Notes: generated from the sequence alone by a model not told the origin. Positions 24,044-34,424 are shown, counted from the first letter of the stretch. The stretch is 64,000 nucleotides of DNA from Halosolutus amylolyticus (GCF_023566055.1 NZ_JALIQP010000001.1:642059-706058), one strand, 5' to 3'. Program-made: numbers and translations.

Positions 24044-24586
24044 CTACGATGCAGGGTCGGAGAGTCCTTGCTCTTCGTCGTCTGGTTCTACTGTTATTGA
24101 AACGTCGATATCATCGGAAGGATTGAGTCCCTCTGCGAATGTAGCCCCCATTCTAATACTCAATTCAAGTCCTGCTGGTTGGAACGCTTCATAGAAGAAT
24201 GCTGCAATCCGCGCCCAGAGAATAAAATCTTCCATAGCCTCATCTGTGGGGTTTTCCTCGAACATCTCTTCCTGAAAGAAGAGCCCAGGGATAGGTTCCT
24301 TATCAAACCAGTTCCACCGCTGGAGGATTGCGAGATCGGTGAGTGCCTCCTTCACACCTTCTTCGAGATACCACTGGTAGGCCTCTGTTGGGGGTTCTTG
24401 TTCGCCATTCATAGAATCAAGAATCGACTGGACATCAAACCCGTCTAAGAAACCACTCCACTCATCTTGCGCTAATTTTCTAATCTCCGCTTCACTCGGA
24501 TCATCGAGAATGGGGAACCCACAGTTCCCGCAGTAATTCGCTTCTGGCATCGAGAGGTCGTCTCGACAGCGGATACACGTTCCCAT
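24044..24586 (-). CDS. Zinc-ribbon protein of unknown function
   Basis: A 180-residue protein from ATG 24586 (MGTCIRCRDDLSM); a longer in-frame start at 24649 adds a hydrophobic stretch that seems to be promoter sequence. Two CxxC pairs, CIRC (4-7) and CGNC (about 19-22), form an N-terminal zinc ribbon. The rest is acidic and mostly helical (WSGFLDGFDVQSILDSM; DFILWARIAAFFYEAF) without recognised motifs. It converges on the 13-bp repeat array and is divergent from the giant ATPase gene at 24694. A nucleic-acid or protein-binding role is likely but unspecified. Confidence 0.7.
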   Translation of the reverse strand: MGTCIRCRDDLSMPEANYCGNCGFPILDDPSEAEIRKLAQDEWSGFLDGFDVQSILDSMNGEQEPPTEAYQWYLEEGVKEALTDLAILQRWNWFDKEPIPGLFFQEEMFEENPTDEAMEDFILWARIAAFFYEAFQPAGLELSIRMGATFAEGLNPSDDIDVSITVEPDDEEQGLSDPAS

Positions 24587-24693
24587 ACCGGTTCTTAACC
24601 GATATAGGGCATAAATTAAGACCCCAAGCTCCAATAGTGGCAATTCCATGACTATTGCTGAACTACATAACCATAGCGTAGGAAGAGGAGTTC

Positions 24694-27600
24694 ATGGCTG
24701 ATCCGGTTCCCTATCGCACAGTTGGCGCAGTCCCAACTGATCTCGACACAATTGCGGATGTCTTCCAGAACCACTACTCATATTATCAATCCCTCGACGG
24801 GGAAGTCGCTCACCAGCAGCAGACTGGTGAAACCCAGATCCGCCGCGAATACTCCGGCCGAGTGGTATTCGAACTGCTACAAAATGCGCTCGATCGTGCC
24901 GATGAAACCGTTGTAGTCCGGCTCGCAGAATCTTCGCGTGATGACGGTGCTTACGAGTTACTCGTAGCGAACGATGGCGATGGTATCCGTGTTGACCCAT
25001 CGTACGACTATGAGAATCCGCCTGACGCCGGCGGATCTGATCGCCGTCGTCCGGATTTCAACGCACTCTGTTCGCTGCACACGTCGAACAAATCCCCGGA
25101 CGAAAGCATTGGCACCAAAGGTATCGGATTCCGCTCTGTCTTCGCCCTTGGAACGCATGTTCGTGTCTGGAGTAACCTCGACACCACGTCAGACTCTGCG
25201 TGGTGGGGGCTGGAAATGCACTCACCGCTTGACCAAACCACGTGGATCAATCGCAGCGAGACGCCCGCTGTCGATCGAGGCCAGGACCGGTTCCTCAATG
25301 GCACGGTACCGCGTCTCGATGACGCAGAACCACGGCCGAGCTACCACTTCCCACTTCCGCTCTACACCGACACCCAACCAGAACCGGTCGAGAATGCCAA
25401 GGAACTTTCGACGGCTATCGTCGTCCCAATCCCTGAAGCACAGTACTCGACGCTGCGTGATCGCGTCGCGGAATTCAAGTCCCACCACCTGCACTTCGTT
25501 GGTCTTGACCCTGACCGACGTGATATCACCGTTTCTTTTGAAACGCCGAGCGACGACCCACCGTCATTTCAGCGTACTACCTGGCCCTCGACAGTCACCT
25601 CCGAAATCACCCCGCAACGGCGCACAATCGCCGCGTACACCTCCTCAGCATTAGCTGGCGATGCCGAGAAAGCCGATCACGACGTCAAAGAACCAGGAGC
25701 TGCGATCGCCTGGCCTCCAACCCCGACGCGTGGTGGCGACGGCACTGGCAGCGACAACGACACGTCAGCCAGTATCTACGGATACCTCCCGACGTTGATC
25801 GACGCCCCGTTTGGTGTTGATATTCACGGTGACTTCCAACTCAGCATCGACCGGACAAACATCAGGCTTGACGACGACCAAATGGGGCCATACAATCGGA
25901 AGCTCCTAGAAATCGCTGCCGAGCTGCACCTCCTCCGAGTAATCCGAACCGTCGATGCTGATCTAGAACACGCCATCGAATGGACATGGATCCAGCCCTC
26001 TACAGTCACCGAAACCACCCCTGCAGCGACGAGCCAGCAGCGTCGTGACTTTTGGCAGTTTCTCAACCCAACCCAAGGTGACTCCGACGCCGCCGCACAC
26101 GTCATTAGCCATCTCAAAACCCTGCTGTTCCCTGGTGGAAGCAAAGACACCGAAACGTACACCCATTGGGCAACCCTTGCGGACGCCTATTTCGAAGCCC
26201 AAGACGAGTGGCCGATCGAAACGTTCGAACAGTTCTGGGCCGCTTCGATAGCCTGGATCGACCAGCTTTGCTCGACAAAATACCGGCGAAAAAACTGGCG
26301 TCGAACCGCGCTCGCCCTCTGTAACGCCCTCCGCGAACACCACGCTACCGTCGCCCCAGTCATCCTCACCAACGAGTCGAATGAAACAGACAGCTCAACG
26401 GCAGTGTCAGCTGTGCCGCTTCCAGACCGCGCTGACAGCGATCACCCTACCGGACACCAACAGCGTCATGACCGGAAACTGTTCCTACAAAGCACCGATG
26501 CCTCAAGTCTCACCCTTCCGACGGCACTGACAGCCGACGACCGCGCCGTCACCACGTTCGATTTCGCGTCCGATCTGTACTCCCAGTCCCCAAATGCACT
26601 CAACACCACCCCGTTCAACCGATGGGAAGTCCTCCGAGAACTCCGACAACTTCCGAACGCCTCCGTCGCAAACTGGTCCGGATCGCCACTCGCAGGAACT
26701 ACTGACGAAGCCGTCGCCCGCCAGCAAGAACTCATCTCATTCGCCGCAGAGCTCTATCTCCTCGACACCGGGACTAGCCACGACACCCCCACCAGCCTCA
26801 CCCAGAACGGCCCTGGCTGGCGTGCACTCCCAGCCCCAAGCGACGCCGCCCGTCGCGCCGGCCGTGCCATCGCAACACTGTACCTCCCAACAACAGACGA
26901 GAAATGGGCACCCGCCCGTCAACTTACCCAAGCCGACGTTGATGAGGATCGTCTCGGTGAACTCCCGGAGGAACTCTCATTAGACGATTTCCTCACGTTC
27001 CTCGGCGTTGCCCCCGCACCACCTCATGAAGACGCACCTGCAATCACACTTGTTGAAGGCGGTTCCGAAAACGGCGTTGTCCCTCGTAGAGACGCACCAC
27101 CGGCACTCACCGCCCCCGGGCCCGGGACAAGGGACCTCACGCTCGGCGAACTCCCTCTGGACCACAGCACCGACACACCGGAGTCGTGGTACGATGCGAT
27201 CACGGCAGCCGAGCCGTGGCTACAACCGCTGTTGGACGCCGAACACGACGCAACTCAGACCGGCGAGGAAAACGCTGAAGACGATGACGTCATTCCGGAT
27301 CGAATCGATCTGTTAGACCCACTCGGCGAACGGGCATGGTACCCGGTAGATGACACTACCCGCGTCTACGCGTCCCCACCAGCAACCACCGAGAACGTAA
27401 CCGGAGTCCCACCGCGAGACCTGACGTTGCTATCCGCCTACCAACCCTATCTCGCTGAACTACTGTGGTCCGTCGATCAAGCCGCAGTCAACGACGAACT
27501 ATTGATTACGCTCGGTGCTATCGATGGCACGGCACGCGAAGACCTCGCTGCTGCAAACGCAGCCCCAGCTGTCCGACTGTTAACGCAACTCCGTACGCAC

Positions 27601-29754
27601 ACTGATCCAACTGCGTTCGCCGATACACCGAGTATCCGCGATGCGTACACGAGCCTCTTCGAACGAATCCTCGACGCAATCGTTCGGAATGGTCCTTCCC
27701 AGCCCACCAGTGACGACCTTGCAGTTCTAACGTACCGACCGGCCGGTGAACAACGGGCACTCTCGACACGCCGACTCGAATGGCGGTCCCTTGACGACCT
27801 TGCTGCAGACCCAGCCTGGGTCGCCGCCTCCCCCGCCGATCAAGAAACTATGCGGCGATGCTTCCCGGACGAACGCCTCGTTAGCGCCACCATAGGCCCG
27901 GAACTCCTCGATGACTATCAACCGCTGTCTGACTACGGCGTCACCATCGAGCAAACCGTGCAATTCGACGCCTTTGACGAACCGGACCACGATCCTGACG
28001 TCGCCGGTGAAGACGTGGCGTCGACGATCGCCGATGAACTCGCCGAAATCGTGCCGAGTCTATTAGCACTCGCCGACGCCGATCAACACCTTACTGTCAA
28101 TCTCACCGACGACGTTGAACAATGGAGCCCCAACATATTCACCCCGGTCGCCAACGTCTGGCTCGAATATACCGCGACCTTCGGCACCGAAACCACCCGA
28201 ACCACGACGAAACACAAAAACGACGACGGAATCGCCCTGCTCAACGCTGATTCCGCTAATGGTGAAGAACCAGTGACAAGACGCATCATTTTCGACGTAA
28301 CCAGTGACGGCAGCCGCCCACCGTTGGCCGCGTTCGGCCGACCGTTGGCCGAGCTCCTGCTTGAGGACCACCACTCGCAGGCCGCCTCACTCTTCGAACG
28401 CGCACTCCAAACCTACGAAACTGATCCCGAAGACCTCGACCAACTCCTTGACCGCCGTGACGCGACACCACTCGTTGAAACATACGAACACCGAATCAAC
28501 CCCCTCGACACCGACCAACGAGATGTGCTGCTCACCAAAACCGAGCAGGCACTCAACACGTTCAACATCGAACTCCAGACTACTGCTGTCACACGCCTCC
28601 GAACACTCACCCCTGCAGACCTCCAACCGACGCCAGAAACCCCACGGGATTTGTCTGAGGCAACAATCAACGAAGAATTCGGTCAAATCGAGCTATCCAC
28701 CCAACAAGAACCATTCCGACCCGCGGTCCACTGTCGAACGGAGAACCAGCGCCGCTGGAACGAGTGGTTTGACACGTACCAGGAACACCTCGTTCCATAC
28801 CTCCTTGACCTCCTCCAGTCTACCGTCTTGGAAGACATTGAGGAAGACACCCTCACCGACCGACTCCACGAGTATATCACAACGACAGAACTTCAGCAGC
28901 TGCAGTTCCACCCTGACGCAGCTGTCCAGCACTGGCTCACCAAGGAAGGTGTCCCTGACGCTGACATCCCTGATGACCTTATTGAGGAAGCCCGTCAGTT
29001 CATCCCGGAGTACAAACGTGTCACAACCGTAACGAACGCAACTGATATCGATAGTAGCTGGTCACGTCATTCTCTCTCCGACCCGGAACCCTCCATGCGG
29101 GAAACAGGGACCGTTGATCAATCCGACGTGTTCGACCGTATGCGGAGCCAGAAAACCGTCGGGACGAACGCCGAACACGCCGCCCTCGAAACCATCACTG
29201 AACAAACGCACAACATTCTCGACGAGACTCGTGACCAATCCACGGTCGAAACGATTCACGGCCCCGTACAGGACGCATGGGATGTCCTGTACTGGCCCAT
29301 CCCGGACGGCGGCGTCACTGCCAGTAACCTCACCTCCGCACAACAAACCTATGAAGAAACCCGGAACCGCGACGATCTCAAAGCAGGGCTGCACCTTGCC
29401 AACGTCTGGGACGGCGCTGGCTACGACCTTCTCGGCCTCGAACGCGACTCAGAAAACCGCGTCCAACCAGTCCGATACGAAATCAAAGCAATCTCCGCAA
29501 CTCGCCCAGTCGTCGGCCTACACCTGACGAGCAAGCAACTCGCCGTCTACGAAACCGTCCGTGATGACGAGAACGACGATCTAAGATATGCTGGTGACTG
29601 GCAACTCTGGGGCGTTGAAGACGACGGCACCGCGACTGAATTCACCGACACCCTGGACGAACTCCCCAACGACGCCCTTGACAAACTTCGGACCGAAGGC
29701 TTCGAACACGACGGTCTTATCCTCCGTGTCACCCGCACCGAACCCACGGATTGA
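24694..29754 (+). CDS. Giant sacsin-type GHKL ATPase with C-terminal nuclease-like domain
   Basis: A 1686-residue protein. The N-terminus has a GHKL ATP site: FELLQNALDRAD (Glu60, Asn64), NDGDGI (93-98) and SIGTKGIGFRSVF (138-150), as in sacsin and related bacterial defence proteins. The C-terminus has GYDLLGLE and YEIKA (Asp1578, Glu1596, Lys1598), a DUF3883-like PD-(D/E)xK arrangement. About 1400 residues between are acidic alpha/beta sequence I do not recognise. Combination of a Hsp90-type ATPase with a nuclease fold suggests an ATP-gated anti-invader enzyme. Coding strand is rich in C and A, unlike the HRAMP-like operon, so it probably came from a separate source. Confidence 0.8.
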   Translation: MADPVPYRTVGAVPTDLDTIADVFQNHYSYYQSLDGEVAHQQQTGETQIRREYSGRVVFELLQNALDRADETVVVRLAESSRDDGAYELLVANDGDGIRVDPSYDYENPPDAGGSDRRRPDFNALCSLHTSNKSPDESIGTKGIGFRSVFALGTHVRVWSNLDTTSDSAWWGLEMHSPLDQTTWINRSETPAVDRGQDRFLNGTVPRLDDAEPRPSYHFPLPLYTDTQPEPVENAKELSTAIVVPIPEAQYSTLRDRVAEFKSHHLHFVGLDPDRRDITVSFETPSDDPPSFQRTTWPSTVTSEITPQRRTIAAYTSSALAGDAEKADHDVKEPGAAIAWPPTPTRGGDGTGSDNDTSASIYGYLPTLIDAPFGVDIHGDFQLSIDRTNIRLDDDQMGPYNRKLLEIAAELHLLRVIRTVDADLEHAIEWTWIQPSTVTETTPAATSQQRRDFWQFLNPTQGDSDAAAHVISHLKTLLFPGGSKDTETYTHWATLADAYFEAQDEWPIETFEQFWAASIAWIDQLCSTKYRRKNWRRTALALCNALREHHATVAPVILTNESNETDSSTAVSAVPLPDRADSDHPTGHQQRHDRKLFLQSTDASSLTLPTALTADDRAVTTFDFASDLYSQSPNALNTTPFNRWEVLRELRQLPNASVANWSGSPLAGTTDEAVARQQELISFAAELYLLDTGTSHDTPTSLTQNGPGWRALPAPSDAARRAGRAIATLYLPTTDEKWAPARQLTQADVDEDRLGELPEELSLDDFLTFLGVAPAPPHEDAPAITLVEGGSENGVVPRRDAPPALTAPGPGTRDLTLGELPLDHSTDTPESWYDAITAAEPWLQPLLDAEHDATQTGEENAEDDDVIPDRIDLLDPLGERAWYPVDDTTRVYASPPATTENVTGVPPRDLTLLSAYQPYLAELLWSVDQAAVNDELLITLGAIDGTAREDLAAANAAPAVRLLTQLRTHTDPTAFADTPSIRDAYTSLFERILDAIVRNGPSQPTSDDLAVLTYRPAGEQRALSTRRLEWRSLDDLAADPAWVAASPADQETMRRCFPDERLVSATIGPELLDDYQPLSDYGVTIEQTVQFDAFDEPDHDPDVAGEDVASTIADELAEIVPSLLALADADQHLTVNLTDDVEQWSPNIFTPVANVWLEYTATFGTETTRTTTKHKNDDGIALLNADSANGEEPVTRRIIFDVTSDGSRPPLAAFGRPLAELLLEDHHSQAASLFERALQTYETDPEDLDQLLDRRDATPLVETYEHRINPLDTDQRDVLLTKTEQALNTFNIELQTTAVTRLRTLTPADLQPTPETPRDLSEATINEEFGQIELSTQQEPFRPAVHCRTENQRRWNEWFDTYQEHLVPYLLDLLQSTVLEDIEEDTLTDRLHEYITTTELQQLQFHPDAAVQHWLTKEGVPDADIPDDLIEEARQFIPEYKRVTTVTNATDIDSSWSRHSLSDPEPSMRETGTVDQSDVFDRMRSQKTVGTNAEHAALETITEQTHNILDETRDQSTVETIHGPVQDAWDVLYWPIPDGGVTASNLTSAQQTYEETRNRDDLKAGLHLANVWDGAGYDLLGLERDSENRVQPVRYEIKAISATRPVVGLHLTSKQLAVYETVRDDENDDLRYAGDWQLWGVEDDGTATEFTDTLDELPNDALDKLRTEGFEHDGLILRVTRTEPTD

Positions 29755-29912
29755 CGAGGCAGTTACCAGGCAATCCCTATTGATTCGCCATGAAGATGGC
29801 TGATTAACCGAAAATCACCGACTACGCATAGAATTTACAGAACAGTTTCTGGACAGAGTATATGGTGCCCAGTGGAGTTATTATGTAATAGAAACATATC
29901 TGAGTTGACTTC

Positions 29913-30515
29913 ATGGGTGACCACTCAACGCAACCATCGGCTGGGGAGGGAAAGGAAACAGTCGCGGACATGATGCAGCATTTAGATGCGGCGAAGGAAT
30001 TAGATCGATCAACCCTTGATCGCAATCAACGCCAGCCCAAGACAAAACTACAGCGTGAATTCACGAGCCGCACTGATGTCGCGGTGTTAGCGAAAAATTA
30101 TGAGACGCGGTTAGAAGAGACTGTGGAGTTTGAAGCGGTCACCCATCGGTCGAATAGTGTCTGGAAGACAGTTGCTATGGGTGTTGAGGCCCACGGCCGA
30201 CTTCCTCTCTATTATCGATTAGGAGAGATGGTCGCATACAAAGGATACATTACAGATGTCATAATCGAGCCAGACCCGACATCTGAAAAAGCGGAGAAAT
30301 TCATAGACTACGTAACTGAAGACGACACCTTTGCAGAGTCAAATGACATCCTCGGAAAGATGGCATATATTGTCCGAGGTGGAGAACGCATTGAGGAACC
30401 GTTCCCGCAGACAGAACTGGTGAAAGTAACCAACGATGAGAATATCGCCGAGGGTTATCGATACCAGCCAGCGCACGTCTACCAACGTGATGGCGATTTT
30501 CCTGACTTTCCGTAG
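29913..30515 (+). CDS. Uncharacterised island protein
   Basis: A 200-residue protein. The first 60 residues are polar and basic (DRSTLDRNQRQPKTKLQREF). The rest is a compact alpha/beta domain with a hydrophobic strand-helix core (LPLYYRLGEMVAYKGYITDV) and a terminal YRYQPAHVYQRDGDFPDF. I do not recognise it and see no catalytic motif. It is a single gene with a likely promoter in the AT-rich 150 bases ahead of it. It follows the giant ATPase gene on the same strand after 158 bases, so co-function is possible. Confidence 0.6.
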   Translation: MGDHSTQPSAGEGKETVADMMQHLDAAKELDRSTLDRNQRQPKTKLQREFTSRTDVAVLAKNYETRLEETVEFEAVTHRSNSVWKTVAMGVEAHGRLPLYYRLGEMVAYKGYITDVIIEPDPTSEKAEKFIDYVTEDDTFAESNDILGKMAYIVRGGERIEEPFPQTELVKVTNDENIAEGYRYQPAHVYQRDGDFPDFP

Positions 30516-30676
30516 CAGTAGATAGTAGCGCGTTTTCTTTATTCAGTCTCTCGCCTAAATCTGAAACTGCCAGATCGTGTCGGGGTATCTCCGTTGCTTG
30601 TTACGCATCTATAGTCTGCTCTACCCGATCAACAATCCGCTTCTCAAGATATAATATTTATTAGGATAAGTAGTGT

Positions 30677-31114
30677 TTATGAGCTAGCACTTCTATACAT
30701 CACATCAATATCTTCATCAGAAGTGTCCAATTCATTTACTATTTCCTCCATAACTTCCTTGTCGCCTTCGAATTCAACGGGTATAGGCCCTTCATCGTAA
30801 GATATCCCAGTTAATTCTTTTTCTATCAATTCGGCAGCCATCTCACATCCAGTTGTTTTTACAGGCCTTTCCGAAATTTCACAATCATATGCTTCCAGAC
30901 TTGCCCCTTCTTCAAAAATACGTCCTACTAAAACAGCGTCACCTGCATTAATGGAAACAATTGGGATATGAATTACACGTGGGCGTCTCATCCCTGAGCC
31001 CCAGCTAGCGGGATCTGGACCTACGTGCGCAACTGTTTGCTGGTCAGAATCGAGTTGCTCATGTAAAGTCATCATGATCGCGGGTGAAATTTCTGTGTAT
31101 TTCTCCATACTCAC
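30677..31114 (-). CDS. Uncharacterised small acidic island protein
   Basis: A 145-residue protein (an alternative ATG at 31108 removes two residues). It alternates strands and helices (RVIHIPIVSINAGDAVLVGRIF; IEKELTGISYDEGPIPVEFEG) and ends acidic. No family or motif is recognised. AT-rich codon use sets it apart from the GC-rich chromosome that begins 380 bases to the right. It is the last gene of the island before the truncated helicase and has no close partner. Confidence 0.6.
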   Translation of the reverse strand: MSMEKYTEISPAIMMTLHEQLDSDQQTVAHVGPDPASWGSGMRRPRVIHIPIVSINAGDAVLVGRIFEEGASLEAYDCEISERPVKTTGCEMAAELIEKELTGISYDEGPIPVEFEGDKEVMEEIVNELDTSDEDIDVMYRSASS

Positions 31115-31490
31115 TATCCATCTTGTTTGACCAAATAGTTCACACGCACATAGAAGATTTTACACTTTTGCTACAGGGATTGTCTAGTTCACCATCTCCG
31201 CGACAGACGTCCAACCATATAGTAATCAGAGTGGTCAATCAACTACCTGTACTGAACGCGAATTTCACGGCGTCCACTGGATAAAGAAATCGCACTACCA
31301 ACTACTTATAGTAGTGAACTGGTCGGACACTCACTGAAGAGAGTGCTCAATAGGACTCACCTGCCCTTGGAAAGGTAATAGTGTACAAGATAGACCCGCA
31401 GAAGGCAACGGGTTCGAAGTACTGTGACAGAGCTTGAAATCTGGTTCTGTATTGAAAGTCCAGTTAGCTACTAGTAGATCAGAGTCACGC
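31115..31490. other. Right junction of the accessory island
   Basis: This 376-base stretch holds no gene. It has the low-GC texture of the island up to about 31485, where sequence changes abruptly to GC-rich helicase coding sequence at TACCACGCGTTCG (from 31491). ACTACTTATAGTAGT at 31300-31314 is a near-perfect palindrome. No tRNA end, IS end or obvious direct repeat of another in-window site was found, so the attachment mechanism is undetermined. Confidence 0.6.
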
Positions 31491-33053
31491 TACCACGCGT
31501 TCGATCCGACCACGACCACGGCGTTTACCGGCGCGTTGCTCGACGACTCGACGTTCGTCGTCTGCGACGAGGCCCACATGCTCGAACCGCGCGTGCGCGA
31601 CCTCGTCAGCGACGGGGTCGCCGACGCCACGCTTCGAGACGCCGAGACCGAACTCTCGCGGGTCATCCAGCCGATCAGGTTCGAACGTGAGGGTCGCCGG
31701 GCCGAGGGCGGGTCGAAGACCGCCAACGCGGACCTCGTCCGGGCGGAACTGAACGACAGCGACGTCTCGTACGACGAACTCGAGCGCACCCTCGAGTTCG
31801 TCCGGGACCTCCGGGCCGAACTCGATCGGCGGGTGACGGCCTATCTGGATCGACACTATCGCGGCTGGGAGTCGGACCTCACCGACCTTGACGACGAGGA
31901 GATCCCGCTCCGCGACCCGGGAGAACCCGCGGAAGACGAGATCACGGAGTGGGCGCGCGGAGCCGGCTACGGCGACGTCGACTGGGTCCGCGTCGAGGCC
32001 GTCGGGGCCGTCGTCGCGCGGATCCTGAACGAGGCCGAAGACGAGGAGCGCACCCGCGCCGCGCCGACCGTCGGCCGCGTCCTCGGCGAGTGGTACCGCT
32101 GCGGTCACACCGATTACTTCCGGGAGATCGACCTCGAACGCACGTGGGACGAGACCGAACCGCCGGACTCGTGGCGGCGGGCCTACACCGCCAGGCTCGC
32201 CCTGCACAACTGCGTCCCCAGCGACGCGATCGGCGATCGACTCGGCCAGTTCGGCGGCGGGATCCTGATGAGCGCGACGCTCGAACCGATCGAGGCCTTC
32301 ACCGAGGTGACGGGACTCCAGTACCTCGCGAGCGAGGAGGACAGGCCGGTCGTCGAACGCCGCTACGGCCTGCACTTCCCCGCAGAAAACCGCGAGAGCT
32401 TCGCCGTCGCCGCGCCAAAATTCACCTACGACAATCGCGGCAGTCCGGAGGAGACGAACCCGACCCGAACCCACTACGCCGACGCCATCGCGAAGGTCGC
32501 TCGCGTCCCCGGGAACGTCCTCGTCGGGATGCCCAGCTACGCGGAGGCGGAGTGGGCCGCAGGCGTGCTCGAGGACCGCGTCGACAAACCCGTCCTCCTC
32601 GACGCCGCCAGCGACGACGAGACGACCCAGTCGCTCAAGGCCGAATTCTTCGCCGGCGACGGCAAGGTGCTCGTGACCAGCCTCCGGGGAACCCTGACGG
32701 AGGGTGTCGACTACAGCGGCGATCGACTCGCGGCCGCGGTCGTCTGCGGCGTCCCGATCGTCAACACCTCGAGCCCCCGAACGAAGGCCGTCCGCCGGGC
32801 CTACGACGACGAGTTCGGCGACGGATTCGTCTACGCGCTGACGATCCCCGCAGTACGAAAAGCGCGCCAGGCGATCGGACGAGTCATCCGATCGCCGGAG
32901 GACGTGGGCGTCCGGGTCCTGCTCGACGAGCGCTACGCCCGCGATAGCTGGGACTCCGTTCGACCCTATCTCCCCGACGACGGCGAGTTCCAGGCCGTGA
33001 GTCCCGACATGCTCGAGCACGGCCTCGATCGATTCCGATCGCGACGCTCCTGA
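31491..33053 (+). pseudogene. 5'-truncated chromosomal XPD/DinG-type helicase
   Basis: From 31491 the frame reads YHAFDPTTTTAFTGALLDD and then CDEAHMLEPRVRDL, matching the island helicase from about its residue 297 to the end: GGGILMSATLEP, TSLRGTLTEGVDYSG and RQAIGRVIRSPEDVG correspond motif for motif. Missing are about 300 residues with Walker A and most of the iron-sulphur ligands, so the product cannot be a helicase. An ATG at 31434 keeps the frame open but its first 19 codons are island sequence. GC content and codon use match the core chromosome, so this is the resident gene cut by island arrival, not a copy brought in. Confidence 0.8.
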
Positions 33054-33093
33054 TCGCCGTCGCTCGCCGTTTCGGTCCTCGATCCGCTCGTCG

Positions 33094-33555
33094 TTAGTCG
33101 TCGCTTTGCATCGCCGGCATCCGTTCCCGCCGATTCCGGATCCGCTCTTTGATCGCACTGCTCGAGAGAATCTCGCCGTCCGCGGGCTCCTTCGCGCTCG
33201 CTCGTTCGACCCGGCAGTCGATCCCCCACGAGTCGAGCATTCCCGCGACTTCGTCCTCGCCGTGGTGCTGGTCGTGGCCGAGCACGAGCACGTCGGGATC
33301 GATCGCCCGGATCGGGACCGAGAAGTCTTCCTGGTGGCCGACGCGGGCGTGATCGACGGCCTCGAGCGCCGCGACGACGTCCCGCCGTTGCTCGTCCGGG
33401 ACGATCGGGGGCGATTTGTGCGTGACGGTCGCCGAGTTCGCGACGACGACGTGGAGTTCGTCGCCCATCGACGCCGCCTCCTCGAGGTAGTGGACGTGGC
33501 CGGGGTGGAGGAGGTCGAAGGTACCCATCGCGACGACGCGGGTCCGGTCGGTCAT
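33094..33555 (-). CDS. ribL: Archaeal FAD synthetase (cytidylyltransferase-like)
   Basis: A 153-residue protein from ATG 33555; the much longer open frame upstream is antisense shadow. [21 protein letters not shown] gives the nucleotidyltransferase HxGH motif, and [15 protein letters not shown] is the second substrate motif. This matches archaeal RibL, which adenylates FMN to FAD with ATP, an enzyme distinct from bacterial RibF. The start overlaps the end of the upstream membrane-protein gene (ATGA), so both are one transcript. Glycerol-phosphate cytidylyltransferase is the nearest alternative; the archaeal context favours FAD synthetase. Confidence 0.85.
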   Translation of the reverse strand: MTDRTRVVAMGTFDLLHPGHVHYLEEAASMGDELHVVVANSATVTHKSPPIVPDEQRRDVVAALEAVDHARVGHQEDFSVPIRAIDPDVLVLGHDQHHGEDEVAGMLDSWGIDCRVERASAKEPADGEILSSSAIKERIRNRRERMPAMQSDD

Positions 33556-33863
33556 CCCGACCACCGGACCGAGATGGTCTCCGTGGTCGATCGATCGACG
33601 AACAGCGAGTACAGCAGGACCCCGAACCCGCCCGCGGTCGCCGAACTCTGGGCGGCGACGCCGAGGCCCACGTTCCCGCCGAGCAAGTGGATGGCACCGC
33701 CGACGACCGAGCCGAGGACGATGCAGGCGAAACCGAGAGCGAGCGCGCGAAGCGCGGGTGAACCGGTTCGCCGGAAGGCCCGGTAGGCGAGCGTCGCGAC
33801 GGCCCCGCCGGTGACGAGCGTCGCCGTGTTCCCTGCCGCGATGAGGAGCGTGTATTCGTTCAT
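33552..33863 (-). CDS. Four-helix haloarchaeal membrane protein (DUF7521-like)
   Basis: A 103-residue hydrophobic protein beginning [20 protein letters not shown]. Hydrophobic spans occur at about 5-25, 36-60 and 68-88, with small-residue-rich helices ([20 protein letters not shown]). This is the pattern of small DUF7521-type haloarchaeal membrane proteins of unknown function. The stop overlaps the ribL start, so the two are translated together; a link to flavin metabolism is not evident. The 249 bases between this gene and 34113 contain nothing I can support. Confidence 0.75.
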   Translation of the reverse strand: MNEYTLLIAAGNTATLVTGGAVATLAYRAFRRTGSPALRALALGFACIVLGSVVGGAIHLLGGNVGLGVAAQSSATAGGFGVLLYSLFVDRSTTETISVRWSG

Positions 33864-34112
33864 GGATCGTCGTTCCGCCGGCCGCTCGCTGGTCGGCCGC
33901 CGCCGTCGCAGTCTCGTTGCCGGCGGTGGCCGATGCCAGCGTCGCGATCGCGTTACTGGCTAGGCCTCCCTCGCCGTACTTTAGTACCGTTCCGATTTCC
34001 CACGGCAACGGAATTGTCCCGAACAGGTTCGGGTGGCTATGTGAAAACGACCCTGTGGCGCCGACGGGGCCGGTTCCGGTCCCGTCCCGAGTGCCGATCG
34101 CGCCCCGAGCGG

Positions 34113-34424
34113 TTACCGCGCGCCGACCCGCCGACGGGGCCGGAGCGACGCTTCGTTCGGCACGACCCGGACGAGCGTCGAGACCGGATCGTACGCCACG
34201 CGATCGGTCGGCGCTTTCGCCGCGGTGAGCTTCCAGAAGCCGGGCGAATCGAACCGGAGTCGGCACAGCCCCCGGTCGTCCGTCCGCGCCGACTTCGTCT
34301 CGGTGTCGACGAGCGCGTTCTCGATCGGCCGACCCTGCGCATCGCGGACGCGAATCGTGATCGGCGTTCCGGCCGCTATCTCTCTCCGTTCGACCTCGAG
34401 CCGGAGCTGACGGGTAACGTGCAT
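34113..34424 (-). CDS. Small carboxypeptidase-regulatory-like beta-domain protein
   Basis: A 103-residue protein from ATG 34424 ([16 protein letters not shown]); an ATG at 34445 adds seven hydrophobic residues and is less likely. [21 protein letters not shown] followed by [11 protein letters not shown] is a small Ig-like beta sandwich of the carboxypeptidase-regulatory or big-domain type. No signal peptide is visible, so it is probably cytoplasmic. Similar short proteins of unknown role are widespread in haloarchaea. It is a single gene downstream of the thiamine-type ABC operon on the same strand. Confidence 0.65.
   Translation of the reverse strand: MHVTRQLRLEVERREIAAGTPITIRVRDAQGRPIENALVDTETKSARTDDRGLCRLRFDSPGFWKLTAAKAPTDRVAYDPVSTLVRVVPNEASLRPRRRVGAR

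Noticed and set aside
23794-24126. 110-codon plus-strand frame over the 13-bp repeats
   Set aside because: It only reads through the phased repeats and the zinc-ribbon gene's antisense; no start signal or family features.
31485-33158. 557-codon reverse-strand open frame opposite the truncated helicase
   Set aside because: Antisense shadow in GC-rich DNA; the forward frame shows clear helicase motifs while this one has repetitive Asp/Val/Gly composition and no family features.
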